NCBI RefSeq assembly: GCF_021129195.1
Contig: NZ_JAJOHW010000108.1
Coordinates: 1-64,000 of the forward strand
From: Chromobacterium aquaticum
GTDB lineage: Bacteria; Pseudomonadota; Gammaproteobacteria; Burkholderiales; Chromobacteriaceae
DNA length: 64,000 nt
Direction of reading: 5' to 3'
Shown: in pieces, positions 54,773 through 64,000 of the stretch
Position numbering within the stretch: position 1 is the first letter of the stretch
Layout: each line of letters begins with the position of its first letter
The notes under the pieces: generated by a model
Seen by the model: the letters and a program-made list of their open reading frames with translations, nothing else
Told to the model about the DNA's origin: nothing
The model's database searches: none
Translations under genes and position numbers: made by a program

Positions 54773-55368
54773 CAGCTGCCATCCTTTACGTCCAGCTTGA
54801 CCCAGTCGGATGACAGCGACCAGTCCGCCGAACCCAGCGCGTTCAGCTGGAAGGGCTTGGGCAGTTCGCCGATATCCAGCAGCAGCCGCACCTGACCGGC
54901 CACGCGCCCCGGCGCGCGCGGGTCCAGCGTGCCGTTATTGAGCACGCGCCAGCCCTGGATCGCGCCCACGGCGCCCAGCGCCTCGCGCAATGTGGGATAG
55001 AAATTGGACAGTCCGCCGATGGTGACCCGGTAGCGATTGGTCAAGGACTGGTAGGACAGCTTGAAGCCAAGCTGGGCGTGCGGATCGAACCATTCGCTGA
55101 AATTCAGATAGTAAGCGGTCAGCCGCGGCTTGGTCAGTTGGAACTCCAGCCGGAACGGCAACACCACGCCTTGCTCCAGCGCATCGCTGAGACTGGGCGT
55201 CAAGCGCGTCTGAAAGCGAGTGCTGACGGACAGCTGGCCGTCCGCCGTCACTTCCGCCTCGGCCCGCCGCGAGCTGATGGTCTCGGCCTGCGCCGCCATG
55301 GCGAGGCCGGCCAGCAAACACAGCAGCAGGCTAATGTTTTTCAAGCAACGCGTAATAAAAGCCGTCAT
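54772..55368 (-). CDS. DUF4390 secreted protein
   Basis: The 198 residues have a signal peptide (MTAFITRCLKNISLLLCLLA, cleavage near AQA) and a mature beta-rich domain (LEFQLTKPRLTAYYLNFSEWF, GGLSNFYPTLREALGAVGAI) typical of DUF4390. This domain regularly precedes ntrY in beta-proteobacteria; the partnership suggests a periplasmic signal input to the kinase (inference). Its start lies inside the 3' end of rsmB (38-base overlap in another frame), so expression is coupled. Confidence 0.85.
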   Translation of the reverse strand: MTAFITRCLKNISLLLCLLAGLAMAAQAETISSRRAEAEVTADGQLSVSTRFQTRLTPSLSDALEQGVVLPFRLEFQLTKPRLTAYYLNFSEWFDPHAQLGFKLSYQSLTNRYRVTIGGLSNFYPTLREALGAVGAIQGWRVLNNGTLDPRAPGRVAGQVRLLLDIGELPKPFQLNALGSADWSLSSDWVKLDVKDGS

Positions 55369-56581
55369 GACGCTCACAAGGAAGCAACTGCTCCTGCTTC
55401 AGGCACGCGGCGTCCGCGTGGCGGTTCAGGAAGGAGTCGAGCTGTTGCTGATTCTCTTCGGGGAAAATGGAGCACGTAGCGTAAAGCATTTTGCCGCCGG
55501 AGGCGAGCAAAGGCCACAGCGCGTCGGCAATCGCCGCCTGCTGCACGCCCAGCGCGGCAAAGTCGCCCGGGCGACGCAGCCACTTGATGTCCGGATGGCG
55601 GCGCGCCACGCCGCTGGCGGAACACGGCACATCGGCGAGAATGCGGTCGAAGGGCTGGCCGTCCCACCAGCCGTCCGGCTGGCCGGCGTCGGCGACATGC
55701 AGCCGGGCGGTGGCGCCGATGCGCTCCAGATTGTCCGCCACGCGCTGCAGCCGCTGCTCGTCGATGTCCAGCGCGGTCACGCTGACATCGGCGCTCTCCA
55801 GAATGTGGCCGGTCTTGCCGCCGGGCGCGGCGCAAGCATCCAGCACGCGCTGGCCGGCGCGCAGGTCCAGCCAATGCGCGGCCTGCTGCGCGCCCCAGTC
55901 CTGCACCGACACGTCGCCGTCGGCGAAGCCGGGCAGCTCGCGCACATTCACCGGCCGCGCCAGCTTGATCGAGCCGCCGTCCAGCGCCTCGCCGTCCAGG
56001 CCGGCCGCGCGCAGCCGCTCCAGATAGGCCGCGGCGTCGCCATGGCGGCGGTTGACGCGCAAGGTCATCGGCGGATGGCTGTTGTCGGCGTCCAGGATGG
56101 CGCGCCAAGCATCGGGATAGGCACGCTGCAAGCCCTTCACCCACCACAGCGGATGATTGAAGCTGGCTTCAAGGTCTTTTTCCGCCGCTCGTTCCAGCGC
56201 CGCGCGCTGACGCAGGAAGTTGCGCAGCACTCCGTTGACCAGGCCCTTGAAATTACCCTTGGCCAGCCGCCCGGCCAGGGTCACCGCCTCGTTCACCACC
56301 GCGTACTCGGCGGCGCGGGTATGCAGCAATTGATAGAAGGCCACGATCAACACCCGCTCCAGCACCGGCTCGGGCAAGGGCTTGGCCACCAATTGGCGCA
56401 GATAAAAGCGCAGCCGCGCCAAGTGGCGCAGGCTGCCATAGCTCAGATCCTGCAGCGCGCCGCGCTCGGACGGGCTCAGATCGGGCGCCTTGCGCTGGGC
56501 TTCGGCCAAGGCCTCGGTCAGATTGGTTCCGGACTCGACGCGCAACAGGATGTTGGCGGCCAATTGCTGAATATGATGCAT
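55331..56581 (-). CDS. rsmB: 16S rRNA (cytosine967-C5)-methyltransferase RsmB
   Basis: Methylates C967 of 16S rRNA. The 416 residues have an N-terminal NusB-like domain (about 1-140; ILLRVESGTNLTEALAEA, VNEAVTLAGRLAKGNFKGLVNGVLRNFLRQ). The SAM domain has DACAAPGGKTGHILE and the two catalytic cysteine motifs DVPCSASG and YATCSIFPEEN. Confidence 0.96.
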   Translation of the reverse strand: MHHIQQLAANILLRVESGTNLTEALAEAQRKAPDLSPSERGALQDLSYGSLRHLARLRFYLRQLVAKPLPEPVLERVLIVAFYQLLHTRAAEYAVVNEAVTLAGRLAKGNFKGLVNGVLRNFLRQRAALERAAEKDLEASFNHPLWWVKGLQRAYPDAWRAILDADNSHPPMTLRVNRRHGDAAAYLERLRAAGLDGEALDGGSIKLARPVNVRELPGFADGDVSVQDWGAQQAAHWLDLRAGQRVLDACAAPGGKTGHILESADVSVTALDIDEQRLQRVADNLERIGATARLHVADAGQPDGWWDGQPFDRILADVPCSASGVARRHPDIKWLRRPGDFAALGVQQAAIADALWPLLASGGKMLYATCSIFPEENQQQLDSFLNRHADAACLKQEQLLPCERHDGFYYALLEKH

Positions 56582-56599
56582 GGGTGCCTTCTATAACGA

Positions 56600-56635
56600 C
56601 ATAACAAACAGGCCAATGCCGGTCGGCATTGGCCT
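56600..56635 (-). terminator. Terminator between htpX and rsmB
   Basis: AGGCCAATGCC / GGCATTGGCCT stem with loop GACC, followed on the minus strand by TGTTTGTTAT. It lies 43 bases after the htpX stop and probably leaves some read-through to rsmB. Confidence 0.8.
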
Positions 56636-56677
56636 TGCGCGGTCATCGCGGCGCGGCGGCCGCGCGACGCTCTTCAA

Positions 56678-57535
56678 TTAATATACGCCGCGCGCCATCG
56701 CTTGCAGCCGTTCGATGCGATCAGCTGTCTGCGGATGGGTGCGGAACAGATCGCCCATCCCGCCGCCGCCGGACAGCGGATTGATGATCATCATCTGCGC
56801 GGTTTCCGGATGCGCCTCGGCGGTGGGCATCACGATGCCCTGGGCGTAATACTCGATCTTCTGCAATGCGGACGCCAGCGCCAGCGGATCGCCGGAAATC
56901 TCGGCGCCGCCACGGTCGGCCTCGAATTCTCGCGCGCGCGAAATCGCCATCTGGATCAGACTGGCCGCCAGCGGCGCCAGCAGGGCGATGGCCAGGCGCG
57001 GCAGCAAACCCACCGGCTGGCCGTTCTCATCGCGACCGCCAAAGAACATGGCGAAGTTGGCCAGCGCCGAAATCGCGCCGGCCATGGTGGCGGAGATGGT
57101 GGAAATCAAGGTGTCGCGGTGCTGGACATGAGCCAGTTCGTGCGCCATCACCCCGCGCAGCTCGCGGTAATCCAGCATGCGCATGATGCCGCTGGTGGCG
57201 GCCACCGCCGCGTGCTCCGGGCTGCGACCGGTGGCGAAGGCGTTGGGCTGCTCTTCGTGGATCACGTAGACGCGCGGCATCGGCAGGCCGGCGCGCTGCG
57301 CCAGTTCCGCCACCATGCCGTAGAATTCCGGCGCGCTCTGGGCGTCCACTTCCTGCGCGTTGTACATGCGCAGCACCATTTGGTCGGAATTCCACCAGGC
57401 GAACACATTCATCGCCCCACCGAACAGCAGGGCCAGGATCATGCCGCTCTTGCCGCCTATCATGCCGCCGATCACGGCGAACAGCGCCAGGATCGCCGCC
57501 ATCAGCAAAGTGGTTTTGAACCAGTTGTCCGTCAT
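56678..57535 (-). CDS. htpX: Membrane zinc protease HtpX
   Basis: Heat-shock membrane metalloprotease that degrades damaged membrane proteins. The 285 residues have two N-terminal membrane helices (about 8-25 and 30-48), the zinc motif [12 protein letters not shown] (His132, Glu133, His136), and two further helices (near 150 and 185). The third ligand Glu lies in [13 protein letters not shown]. It is between fmt and rsmB on the same strand. Being sigma-32 or Cpx regulated elsewhere, it could be an RpoH target here; I did not find a clear promoter. Confidence 0.95.
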   Translation of the reverse strand: MTDNWFKTTLLMAAILALFAVIGGMIGGKSGMILALLFGGAMNVFAWWNSDQMVLRMYNAQEVDAQSAPEFYGMVAELAQRAGLPMPRVYVIHEEQPNAFATGRSPEHAAVAATSGIMRMLDYRELRGVMAHELAHVQHRDTLISTISATMAGAISALANFAMFFGGRDENGQPVGLLPRLAIALLAPLAASLIQMAISRAREFEADRGGAEISGDPLALASALQKIEYYAQGIVMPTAEAHPETAQMMIINPLSGGGGMGDLFRTHPQTADRIERLQAMARGVY

Positions 57536-57571
57536 CGCTCGCTGCCTTTCACTCCTTGTCCATCAATCCGT

Positions 57572-58492
57572 TCACACCCCCAGGCGCACACCCGGCAAAT
57601 GGCCGCGGCCGGCGACGAAATCGCGCGCGGCCAGCCGCTTGCCGCCCGCCGCCTGCAGCACGCTCAAGCGCACCAGGCCAGCGCCACAGCCCACCAGCAC
57701 GCCGTCAGCGTCCGCGGCGACGATCACGCCCGGTTCGGCTTCGCCGGCTTCAGCGCTGGCCATCCACAGTTTCAGCGGCTCGCCGGCCAGCAAGGTATGC
57801 GCGCCGGGCGCCGGGTTGTAGGCGCGGATCGCCCGCGCCACGTCCTGCGCCGGCAGGCTCCAATCCACCAAGGCCTCGGCCTTGTTCAGCTTCTGCGCGT
57901 AGGTGACGCCCGCTTCCGGCTGCTTGCGCGGCTGAATGGCGTCCAGCCCGGCCAGCGTGGAGACGATGGCGCGCGCGCCCTCCTCCGCCAGCTTGTCATG
58001 CAGCGTGGCGGCGGTTTCATCGGCGGCGATGGCCACCGGATGGATGGACAGCATGTCGCCGGTGTCCAGGCCCACGTCCATCTGCATGATGGTGATACCG
58101 GTTTCGGCGTCGCCGGCCAGGATGGCGCGCTGAATCGGCGCGGCGCCGCGCCAGCGCGGCAACAGCGAGGCGTGGATGTTCAGACAGCCGCGCGCCGGGA
58201 TGTCCAGCACCGCCTGCGGCAGGATCAGGCCATAAGCGGCCACCACCATCAGCTCGGCGCCGACATCGCGCAGCATCTGCTGCGCTTCCTCGTTGCGCAG
58301 CGACACCGGCTGTTCCACGCGCAGGCCGTGCTCCAGCGCGACGGCCTTGACCGGGCTGGGTTTCAATTTCATGCCGCGGCCGGCCGGACGGTCCGGCTGG
58401 GTCAGCACCAGGGCGATTTCATGGCCGGCGGCGATCAGCTCTCGCAGCGCTGCGGCGGCAAACTCCGGCGTACCGGCAAAGATCAATTTCAT
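57572..58492 (-). CDS. fmt: Methionyl-tRNA formyltransferase Fmt
   Basis: Formylates initiator Met-tRNA. The 306 residues begin [19 protein letters not shown], with the formyl-transfer motif in [21 protein letters not shown] and catalytic Asp in [19 protein letters not shown]-terminal anticodon-side OB-like domain (about 205-306) follows. It is 37 bases downstream of def, the usual partner. Confidence 0.97.
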   Translation of the reverse strand: MKLIFAGTPEFAAAALRELIAAGHEIALVLTQPDRPAGRGMKLKPSPVKAVALEHGLRVEQPVSLRNEEAQQMLRDVGAELMVVAAYGLILPQAVLDIPARGCLNIHASLLPRWRGAAPIQRAILAGDAETGITIMQMDVGLDTGDMLSIHPVAIAADETAATLHDKLAEEGARAIVSTLAGLDAIQPRKQPEAGVTYAQKLNKAEALVDWSLPAQDVARAIRAYNPAPGAHTLLAGEPLKLWMASAEAGEAEPGVIVAADADGVLVGCGAGLVRLSVLQAAGGKRLAARDFVAGRGHLPGVRLGV

Positions 58493-58529
58493 TCAAACCA
58501 TTCCGGACGGAGCGCCGATGGCGCGTCCA

Positions 58530-59033
58530 TCACATATTCTGTTTTTCACGCTTTTTCAGCTTGGTCTTGATGCGGGTCTGCTTCATCTGGGACAGGTATT
58601 CGACGAATACCTTGCCGTCCAGGTGATCGATCTCGTGCTGGATGCAGATCGCCAGCAGGCCGTCTGCTTCCAGTTCGAACGGCTTGCCGTTGCGGTCCAG
58701 CGCGCGCACCTTGACGCGCTCGGCGCGGGTCACCTTGTCGTAGATGCCGGGCACAGACAAGCACCCCTCCTCGTACACGGTCTCGCCGTCCTTCTGCAGG
58801 ATTTCCGGGTTGATGAACACGCGACGCTCGTTCCGCTCCTCGGAAATGTCCATCACCACCAGGCGGTGGTGGAAATCGACCTGGGTCGCGGCCAGTCCGA
58901 TGCCCTTGGCTTCGTACATGGTCTCGAACATATTGTCGATCTGGGTCTGCAAGGCCTCGTCGAAGACCTCCAGCGGCTTGGCCACGGTGTGCAGCCGCTC
59001 GTCCGGGTAATGCAAAATATTCAACAATGCCAT
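58530..59033 (-). CDS. def: Peptide deformylase Def
   Basis: Removes the N-formyl group from nascent proteins. The 167 residues carry the three conserved motifs GIGLAATQ (44-51), EEGCLSVP (88-95, metal ligand Cys91) and QHEIDH (132-137, ligands His133 and His137, catalytic Glu134). It is the first gene of def-fmt-htpX and divergent from the LysM gene. Confidence 0.97.
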   Translation of the reverse strand: MALLNILHYPDERLHTVAKPLEVFDEALQTQIDNMFETMYEAKGIGLAATQVDFHHRLVVMDISEERNERRVFINPEILQKDGETVYEEGCLSVPGIYDKVTRAERVKVRALDRNGKPFELEADGLLAICIQHEIDHLDGKVFVEYLSQMKQTRIKTKLKKREKQNM

Positions 59034-59181
59034 CGGATTTAATGACTCCCCATCGTTTCAATCACTCATCAAGTTGTCGTATCGCGATCAGCACGCCGAT
59101 AATAGACATGTTCGACACGCGATTCCTTGCAAGCGGGCCACTCCCGCAGGTGTCCGCTCACCTTATATTGGGGCATTTCCC

Positions 59182-60216
59182 ATGCGTAAAAGCATTATAT
59201 CCCTCGCCTTGGCCATCGGCCTGGCCGCGCCGGCCTTTTCCGCCGGTCTCAAGCTGAAACCGGACGCGCCCGGCACATACACCGTGGTGCGCGGCGACAC
59301 GCTGTGGAGCATTTCCGGACGCTATCTGAGCAGCCCGTGGAAATGGCCGCAACTGTGGCGGATGAACCAGAGCGACATCAAGAACCCGCACTGGATTTAT
59401 CCTGGCGATGTGCTGGCGCTGGACTATGTGGACGGCCAGCCGCGCTTGTCGCTGGCCAGGGGCGCGCAACGCGAGGTCAAGCTGTCGCCGCAGGCGCGCA
59501 TCGAAGCCCAGGACCTGGCGGTGGCCAGCATCCCGGCTTCCGCGATCGAGCCCTTTCTCAAGCGCCCGCTGGTGGTGGACATGGCGCAATTCATGCAAGC
59601 GCCCAAGCTGATCGCCGGCCCGGAAGAACGCATCAGCGTCACCACCGGCGACCGGGTCTACGCCACCGGCATCACCGAGGCCGGCACCTGGCAGGCCTAC
59701 CGCCTGGGCAAACCGCTGCTGGACCCGGACAGCAAACAGGTGCTGGGCATAGAAGCCACGTATAGCGGCGACCTGGTTGCCGACAAGGCGCAAGGCGAAG
59801 TCCAGACGCTCAAGGTCAGGAATACCAGCGAGGAAATCATGGTCGGCGATCGCCTGATGCGCGCGCCGCGCCAGAATTTCAACAATTACGCGCCACACCC
59901 GGCCAGCGCGCAGATGAGCGGCAAAGTGGTCTCAATCTACAACGGCGTGGACGGCGCGGCGCAATACTCCACTATTGTACTCAATCTGGGCAGCGCGCAG
60001 GGAGTTGAAAACGGCCATGTGTTCGGTCTGTTCAAAAAGGGCCGCCCACTGGAAATCAAGGACGAGCAAGGCAAGCGCACGGTGGCATTGCCGGCGGAGC
60101 GCGCCGGCAATGCCTTCGTCTACCGCGTGTTCGACAAAGTCTCCTACGCGCTGGTTCTCGATAGCACCGGCCCGATCTATGTCGGCGACGGCGTGGCCAG
60201 TCCCGAGCAAGAATGA
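59182..60216 (+). CDS. LysM-domain secreted protein
   Basis: The 344 residues have a signal peptide (MRKSIISLALAIGLAAPAFS, cleavage about 19-20), a LysM peptidoglycan-binding domain (about 32-80, YTVVRGDTLWSISGRYL..NPHWIYPGDVLAL), and a large C-terminal domain without catalytic motif. It corresponds to the LysM protein regularly found between def and dprA in beta- and gamma-proteobacteria. ATG follows GGGG; a longer frame upstream crosses the divergent promoter. It overlaps dprA by ATGA. Confidence 0.92.
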   Translation: MRKSIISLALAIGLAAPAFSAGLKLKPDAPGTYTVVRGDTLWSISGRYLSSPWKWPQLWRMNQSDIKNPHWIYPGDVLALDYVDGQPRLSLARGAQREVKLSPQARIEAQDLAVASIPASAIEPFLKRPLVVDMAQFMQAPKLIAGPEERISVTTGDRVYATGITEAGTWQAYRLGKPLLDPDSKQVLGIEATYSGDLVADKAQGEVQTLKVRNTSEEIMVGDRLMRAPRQNFNNYAPHPASAQMSGKVVSIYNGVDGAAQYSTIVLNLGSAQGVENGHVFGLFKKGRPLEIKDEQGKRTVALPAERAGNAFVYRVFDKVSYALVLDSTGPIYVGDGVASPEQE

Positions 60217-61292
60217 CGCAGCCTCCGCACGACTGGCTGTTGCTGGCGCTGACCCCCGGCATCGGTCCGGCCGGCTTTCTGCGGCTGATCGACGCCTTCG
60301 GCAGCGCCGCCGCCGCGCTGGACGCCAACAGCCGCCAGACCGAGCCCCTGATCGGCAAAGAAGCCGCCGCCGCGCTGCGCGGCCGCGAGGCCGAAGCCGC
60401 CGCCGACTCCGCGCAGCAATGGGCGCAAACCCCTGGCTGCCAACTGGTGTCCTTGCTGGATGACGACTATCCGCCGCAGTTGGCCGAATCCGGCTCGCCG
60501 CCGCCGCTGCTGTTCGCCCGCGGTCGACGCGAACTGCTGGCCCAACCCATGCTGGCCATCGTCGGCAGCCGCGCAGCCACACCGCAGGGCCGGCAGAACG
60601 CGGAAAGCTTCGCTAGCGAATTGGCCGAGCACGGCTTTTGCATCGTCAGCGGCATGGCCAGTGGCATCGACGCCGCCGCCCACCACGGCGCGCTGACCCA
60701 GCCGGCCTCCACCATCGCCGTGGTCGGCACCGGCATAGACCGCGTCTACCCGGCCGGCAACCGCCAGCTGGCGCACCGCATCGCCGAGGAAGGGTTGATC
60801 CTGTCCGAGTTCGCGCTGGGCATGGGGCCGCTGGCCGGCCATTTCCCGCGCCGCAACCGCATCATCGCCGGGCTCAGCCGCGGCTGCCTGGTGGCCGAGG
60901 CCAACACCGGCTCCGGCTCGCTGATCACCGCGCGGCTGGCGATGGAGAACAACCGCGAAGTGATGGCCATCCCCGGCTCCATTCACAATCCGCAATCGCG
61001 CGGCTGCCACCGCCTGATCAAGGACGGCGCCAAGCTGGTGGAAACCGTGGACGACGTGCTGGACGAAGTGGGCCGCCTGCAACGCCAGCCTCCCCGCGCC
61101 CAGCCGGCGGCTGTCGCCGCGGAATCGCCGCTGCTTGAAGCCATGGGATTCGACCCCATCAGTATCGATGCACTTTCAACCACGCTCGGGTTGACTGTGG
61201 GGGAGCTTTACGCGATGCTGCTCGAACTTGAGCTGGCCGGCCTGGTGGCCAGCCATCCCGGCGGGCTTTTTCAACGCCTGAAATCGGGCTGA
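60213..61292 (+). CDS. dprA: DNA processing protein DprA (Smf)
   Basis: Binds incoming single-stranded DNA and loads RecA during natural transformation. The 359 residues contain an N-terminal helical (SAM-like) part (about 1-75), and the Rossmann-like DprA core (about 80-290) with AIVGSRAATPQGRQNAESFASELA, SGMASGIDAAAHHGAL and ANTGSGSLITARLAMENNREV. A C-terminal winged-helix domain (about 295-359) follows. With the pilin genes elsewhere in the window this hints at natural competence, but that is inference. Confidence 0.95.
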   Translation: MTQPPHDWLLLALTPGIGPAGFLRLIDAFGSAAAALDANSRQTEPLIGKEAAAALRGREAEAAADSAQQWAQTPGCQLVSLLDDDYPPQLAESGSPPPLLFARGRRELLAQPMLAIVGSRAATPQGRQNAESFASELAEHGFCIVSGMASGIDAAAHHGALTQPASTIAVVGTGIDRVYPAGNRQLAHRIAEEGLILSEFALGMGPLAGHFPRRNRIIAGLSRGCLVAEANTGSGSLITARLAMENNREVMAIPGSIHNPQSRGCHRLIKDGAKLVETVDDVLDEVGRLQRQPPRAQPAAVAAESPLLEAMGFDPISIDALSTTLGLTVGELYAMLLELELAGLVASHPGGLFQRLKSG

Positions 61293-61327
61293 ACCGCGCT
61301 AACCCGCATTTTGATAAAGACAGATTG

Positions 61328-61786
61328 ATGTTTGACGTACTCGCCTTCCTGTTTGAACAATTCCGCGATCCGGAAGCCTTTGGCGACCGCGGCGTGCTGA
61401 TGCGCCAGCTGGAAGCCGCCGGTTTCGAAGACGAGGAGATCAACGACGCGCTGGACTGGCTGGACGGCGTCAGCGGCCTGGACGACAGCGGCTATCTCGG
61501 CGCCAACGAGGCCAGCGGCATCCGCGTCTACGCCGAAGACGAGGTGGAACACCTGCCCGCAGACGTGCGCGGCCTGCTGCAGTTTCTGGAAGACCACGGC
61601 GCCTTGACGCCGGCGCAGCGCGAAATGGTGATAGACCGGCTGATGGACCTGCCCGCCGACGATATCAACGTAGGCAGCGCCAAGCTGGTGGCCTTGATGG
61701 TGTTGTGGGCGCAACAGGCGGAGCTGCCCATTCTGCTGGGAGAGGCGCTGCTGGATGCCGTGCATGGCGAACCCACCATGCAATGA
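61328..61786 (+). CDS. smg: Smg/DUF494 protein
   Basis: The 152 residues start MFDVLAFLFEQF and continue with LEAAGFEDEEINDALDWLDGV, the DUF494 signature. Acidic, helical and soluble. Its function is unknown, although the position between dprA and topA is conserved. An in-frame TTG just upstream is less likely than the ATG at 61328. Confidence 0.94.
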   Translation: MFDVLAFLFEQFRDPEAFGDRGVLMRQLEAAGFEDEEINDALDWLDGVSGLDDSGYLGANEASGIRVYAEDEVEHLPADVRGLLQFLEDHGALTPAQREMVIDRLMDLPADDINVGSAKLVALMVLWAQQAELPILLGEALLDAVHGEPTMQ

Positions 61787-61850
61787 CTTGTCAGGCGTCT
61801 GGGCCGGGCTTAACATGCCGCCCTTGCTTGTCTCGGCTGGCACCCGAACC

Positions 61851-61880
61851 AAAGAGCGCTCTTGCGCTCTTGTTTTATTT
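61851..61880 (+). terminator. Terminator after smg
   Basis: AAGAGCGC-TCTT-GCGCTCTT followed by GTTTTATTT, 66 bases after the smg stop. The 61,881-62,046 stretch has a TTGACG (61879-61884) but no matching -10, and otherwise nothing I can support. Confidence 0.85.
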
Positions 61881-62046
61881 GACGAATATATTTTCTGTCG
61901 ACGCGATTTTTCCGAACGGACATTCCCGCACGGTCGACGGGAACGCAGCACCACGCAGAGGCTCAAAGCCATGCCGCGACGGCAGGCTTGCGAAGCCCGA
62001 CGGATCAGCCGGCGCGCCGGCGCTTGCAAACAATTGAAAAGATAAT

Positions 62047-64000
62047 ATGCCCACCAGTCTCTTGATCGTCGAATCGCCGTCCAAGGCGAAAACGCTGAAG
62101 AAATACCTAGGCCCGGACTTTGAAGTCCTGGCCTCCTACGGCCATGTGCGCGATCTGGTGCCCAAGAACGGCGCGGTGGACCCGGAAAAAGGGTTCGCGA
62201 TGAAATACCAGTTGATCGCGCGCAACAGCAAGCATGTCGACGCCATCGTCAAGGCGGTGGGCGACGCCGAACACATCTATCTGGCAACTGACCCGGACCG
62301 CGAAGGCGAAGCCATTTCCTGGCATCTGGTGCAGATCCTGAACAGCAAGAAACTGCTGAAGAACAAGACCGCCCAACGCGTGGTGTTCCACGAGATCACC
62401 AAGAACGCGGTGCTGGAAGCGATCCAGAACCCGCGCGAAATCGCGCAGAACCTGGTGGACGCGCAGCAGACCCGCCGCGCGCTGGACTACCTGGTGGGCT
62501 TCAACCTGTCGCCGCTGCTGTGGAAGAAGATCCGCCGCGGCCTGTCCGCCGGCCGCGTGCAGAGCCCGGCGCTGCGGCTGATCTGCGAGCGCGAGAACGA
62601 AATCCGCGCCTTCGTCGAGCAGGAGTACTGGTCGGTGCATCTGGACAGCCACAAGGGCCGCACCAAGTTCGGCGCCAAGCTGACCACAATGGCCGGCAAG
62701 AAGCTGGAACAATTCGACATACCCAATGAGGCCGAGCAGGCCGGCATACTGGCGCGCTTGGAAGGCCACCCGGCGGTGGTCAGCAGCATCGAGAAGAAAA
62801 AGAAATCGCGCAGCCCCGCCGCGCCGTTCACCACCTCCACACTGCAGCAGGAGGCCGTGCGCAAGCTGGGCATGACCACTGACCGCACCATGCGTACCGC
62901 GCAGCAGCTGTACGAGGGCATAGACATCGGCCAGGGCACCGTCGGTCTGATCACCTATATGCGTACCGACTCGGTGGCGCTGGCCGGCGAAGCGGTGGAG
63001 GAAATCCGCGGCTATATCGGCCTCAAGTTCGACGGCGACTACCTGCCGAAGAACCCGGTGGCCTACAAGAACAAGTCCAAGAACGCCCAGGAAGCGCACG
63101 AGGCGATCCGCCCCACTTCCATCCTGCGCACGCCGGAAATGGTCAAGCCCTTCCTGACCACCGATCAGTTCAAGCTCTACGACATGGTCTGGAAACGGAC
63201 CCTGGCTTGCCAGATGGCGCCGGCCAAGTTCGACACCACCAGCATAGACATCGCCGTCGGCGAAGGCATGTTCCGCGCCACCGGCCAAGTGCAGACCTTT
63301 GCCGGCTTCCTCGCCGTGTATGAAGAAGACGTGGACGACGCCGAGGATGAGGACAACGCCAAGCTGCCGCTGCTGGAAGAGGGCGAGACCCTGCCGGTGG
63401 ACAAGCTCTACGGTACCCAGCACTTCACCCAGCCGCCACCGCGTTATTCGGAAGCATCGCTGGTGAAGGCGCTGGAAGAATTCGGCATTGGCCGCCCGTC
63501 TACCTACGCCAGCATCATCTCGACGCTGAAGGACCGCGAATACGTGGTGCTGGACAAAAAGCGCTTCCTGCCCACCGACACCGGCGACATCGTCAACAAA
63601 TTCCTGACCGAGCATTTCGCGCAATACGTGGACTACAACTTCACCGCCAAGCTGGAAAACCAGCTGGATGAAGTGGCCAACGGCCAGCGCGAGTGGGTGC
63701 CGGTGATGGACAGCTTCTGGAAGAACTTCTCCAAGCAGATCACGGAGAAGGAAAGCATTTCCCGCGCCGAGGTCACCACCGAGAGCCTGGACGAAGCCTG
63801 TCCCAAATGCAGCAAGCCGCTGTCCATCAAGTTCGGCAAGCGCGGCCGCTTCATCGCCTGCACCGGCTATCCGGACTGCGATTACACCCGCAATATCGGC
63901 GAAACCGCCGAACAGGCGGCGGAAGAGGCAGAAGCGCCGACGGTGATCGAAGGCCGCAGCTGCCCGGAATGCGGCGGTGAATTGCACATCAAGAAGGGCC
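62047..64000 (+). CDS. topA: DNA topoisomerase I (cut by window end)
   Basis: Relaxes negative supercoils. Only the first 651 codons are inside the window. The protein starts MPTSLLIVESPSKAKTLKKY (Toprim). It continues with LATDPDREGEAISWHL, the catalytic Tyr in GLITYMRTDS (about 304), QEAHEAIRPTS and FGIGRPSTYASIISTLKDREY. The first C-terminal zinc ribbon, CPKCSKPLSIKFGKRGRFIACTGYP reading through DCDY, precedes a second one (CPECGGEL) at the edge. Transcription start not located. Confidence 0.96.
   Translation, partial: MPTSLLIVESPSKAKTLKKYLGPDFEVLASYGHVRDLVPKNGAVDPEKGFAMKYQLIARNSKHVDAIVKAVGDAEHIYLATDPDREGEAISWHLVQILNSKKLLKNKTAQRVVFHEITKNAVLEAIQNPREIAQNLVDAQQTRRALDYLVGFNLSPLLWKKIRRGLSAGRVQSPALRLICERENEIRAFVEQEYWSVHLDSHKGRTKFGAKLTTMAGKKLEQFDIPNEAEQAGILARLEGHPAVVSSIEKKKKSRSPAAPFTTSTLQQEAVRKLGMTTDRTMRTAQQLYEGIDIGQGTVGLITYMRTDSVALAGEAVEEIRGYIGLKFDGDYLPKNPVAYKNKSKNAQEAHEAIRPTSILRTPEMVKPFLTTDQFKLYDMVWKRTLACQMAPAKFDTTSIDIAVGEGMFRATGQVQTFAGFLAVYEEDVDDAEDEDNAKLPLLEEGETLPVDKLYGTQHFTQPPPRYSEASLVKALEEFGIGRPSTYASIISTLKDREYVVLDKKRFLPTDTGDIVNKFLTEHFAQYVDYNFTAKLENQLDEVANGQREWVPVMDSFWKNFSKQITEKESISRAEVTTESLDEACPKCSKPLSIKFGKRGRFIACTGYPDCDYTRNIGETAEQAAEEAEAPTVIEGRSCPECGGELHIKKG

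Noticed and set aside
56702-58570. A 622-codon plus-strand open frame opposite htpX and fmt
   Set aside because: Antisense to two well-identified genes; composition typical of out-of-frame GC-rich sequence.
62107-63987. A 626-codon minus-strand open frame opposite topA
   Set aside because: Shadow of the topoisomerase codons; low-complexity His/Gln/Ala/Gly composition, no start signal.

Overview
This window looks like a chromosomal segment of a GC-rich beta-proteobacterium, most like the Neisseriales/Chromobacterium group. The evidence is the tRNA-tuf operon, ftsY-ftsE-ftsX-rpoH, the lptD-surA-pdxA run beside amgK-murU, and def/fmt/htpX/rsmB/ntrYX opposite dprA-smg-topA. A chitin-binding GH18 chitinase, two type IV pilins with PglL-type ligases, and an FMN riboswitch on a stand-alone ribB add to this. 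No phage, transposase, plasmid function or CRISPR array was seen. The assignment is by gene content and composition only.

Layout: 1-1,730 (minus strand) holds tRNA-Tyr/Gly/Thr-tuf, a ferredoxin and rsmD. 1,963-5,775 holds ftsY, ftsEX and rpoH, with a CIRCE operator in front of rpoH. 5,844-10,471 (minus) is a type IV pilin and O-glycosylation island: two pilin genes behind a sigma-54 promoter, then two PglL-like oligosaccharyltransferases, one markedly AT-rich. 10,675-16,109 holds bioA, a possible atypical PilZ protein, proB and a polyamine-binding protein. 16,148-23,872 holds ruvB, the FMN riboswitch with ribB, the glrK-qseG-glrR envelope-stress operon, and a repeat-containing BON-domain gene. 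That gene has a sigma-54 promoter and two GlrR-type operators directly upstream. 24,074-31,635 holds amgK-murU-ruvC-ruvA divergent from lptD-surA-pdxA. 31,858-38,738 holds a giant FAD/Fe-S oxidoreductase, a cysteine hydrolase, the chitinase and an Asr-like acid-shock protein. 38,873-45,980 is mixed housekeeping: a CNNM/CorC protein, HIT protein, sulfurtransferase, xthA, pyrE and a Fur-box-controlled heme oxygenase. 46,232-46,523 carries three tandem tRNA-Lys genes. 46,787-51,296 holds fxsA, yggU, dps, tonB, a thioesterase, a TlpA-like protein and a MoeB/ThiF protein. 51,396-59,033 (minus) runs def-fmt-htpX-rsmB-DUF4390-ntrY-ntrX. 59,182-64,000 runs a LysM protein, dprA, smg and topA, which is cut by the window end.

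The strongest regulatory story is the GlrK/QseG/GlrR system. The glrKR operon is followed by two perfect TGTC-N10-GACA boxes and a near-consensus -24/-12 promoter. These read into a secreted BON-domain protein with four near-identical 54-bp repeats, so the target of the two-component system appears to be encoded next door. Other items worth attention are CIRCE control of rpoH (HrcA and sigma-32 circuits wired together), the paired pilin/PglL cluster, and an NtrX whose AAA+ domain has lost the Walker A lysine and the GAFTGA loop. GlrR in the same window keeps both. Coordinates of starts were adjusted where ribosome-binding sites, signal peptides or family alignments favoured an internal start.
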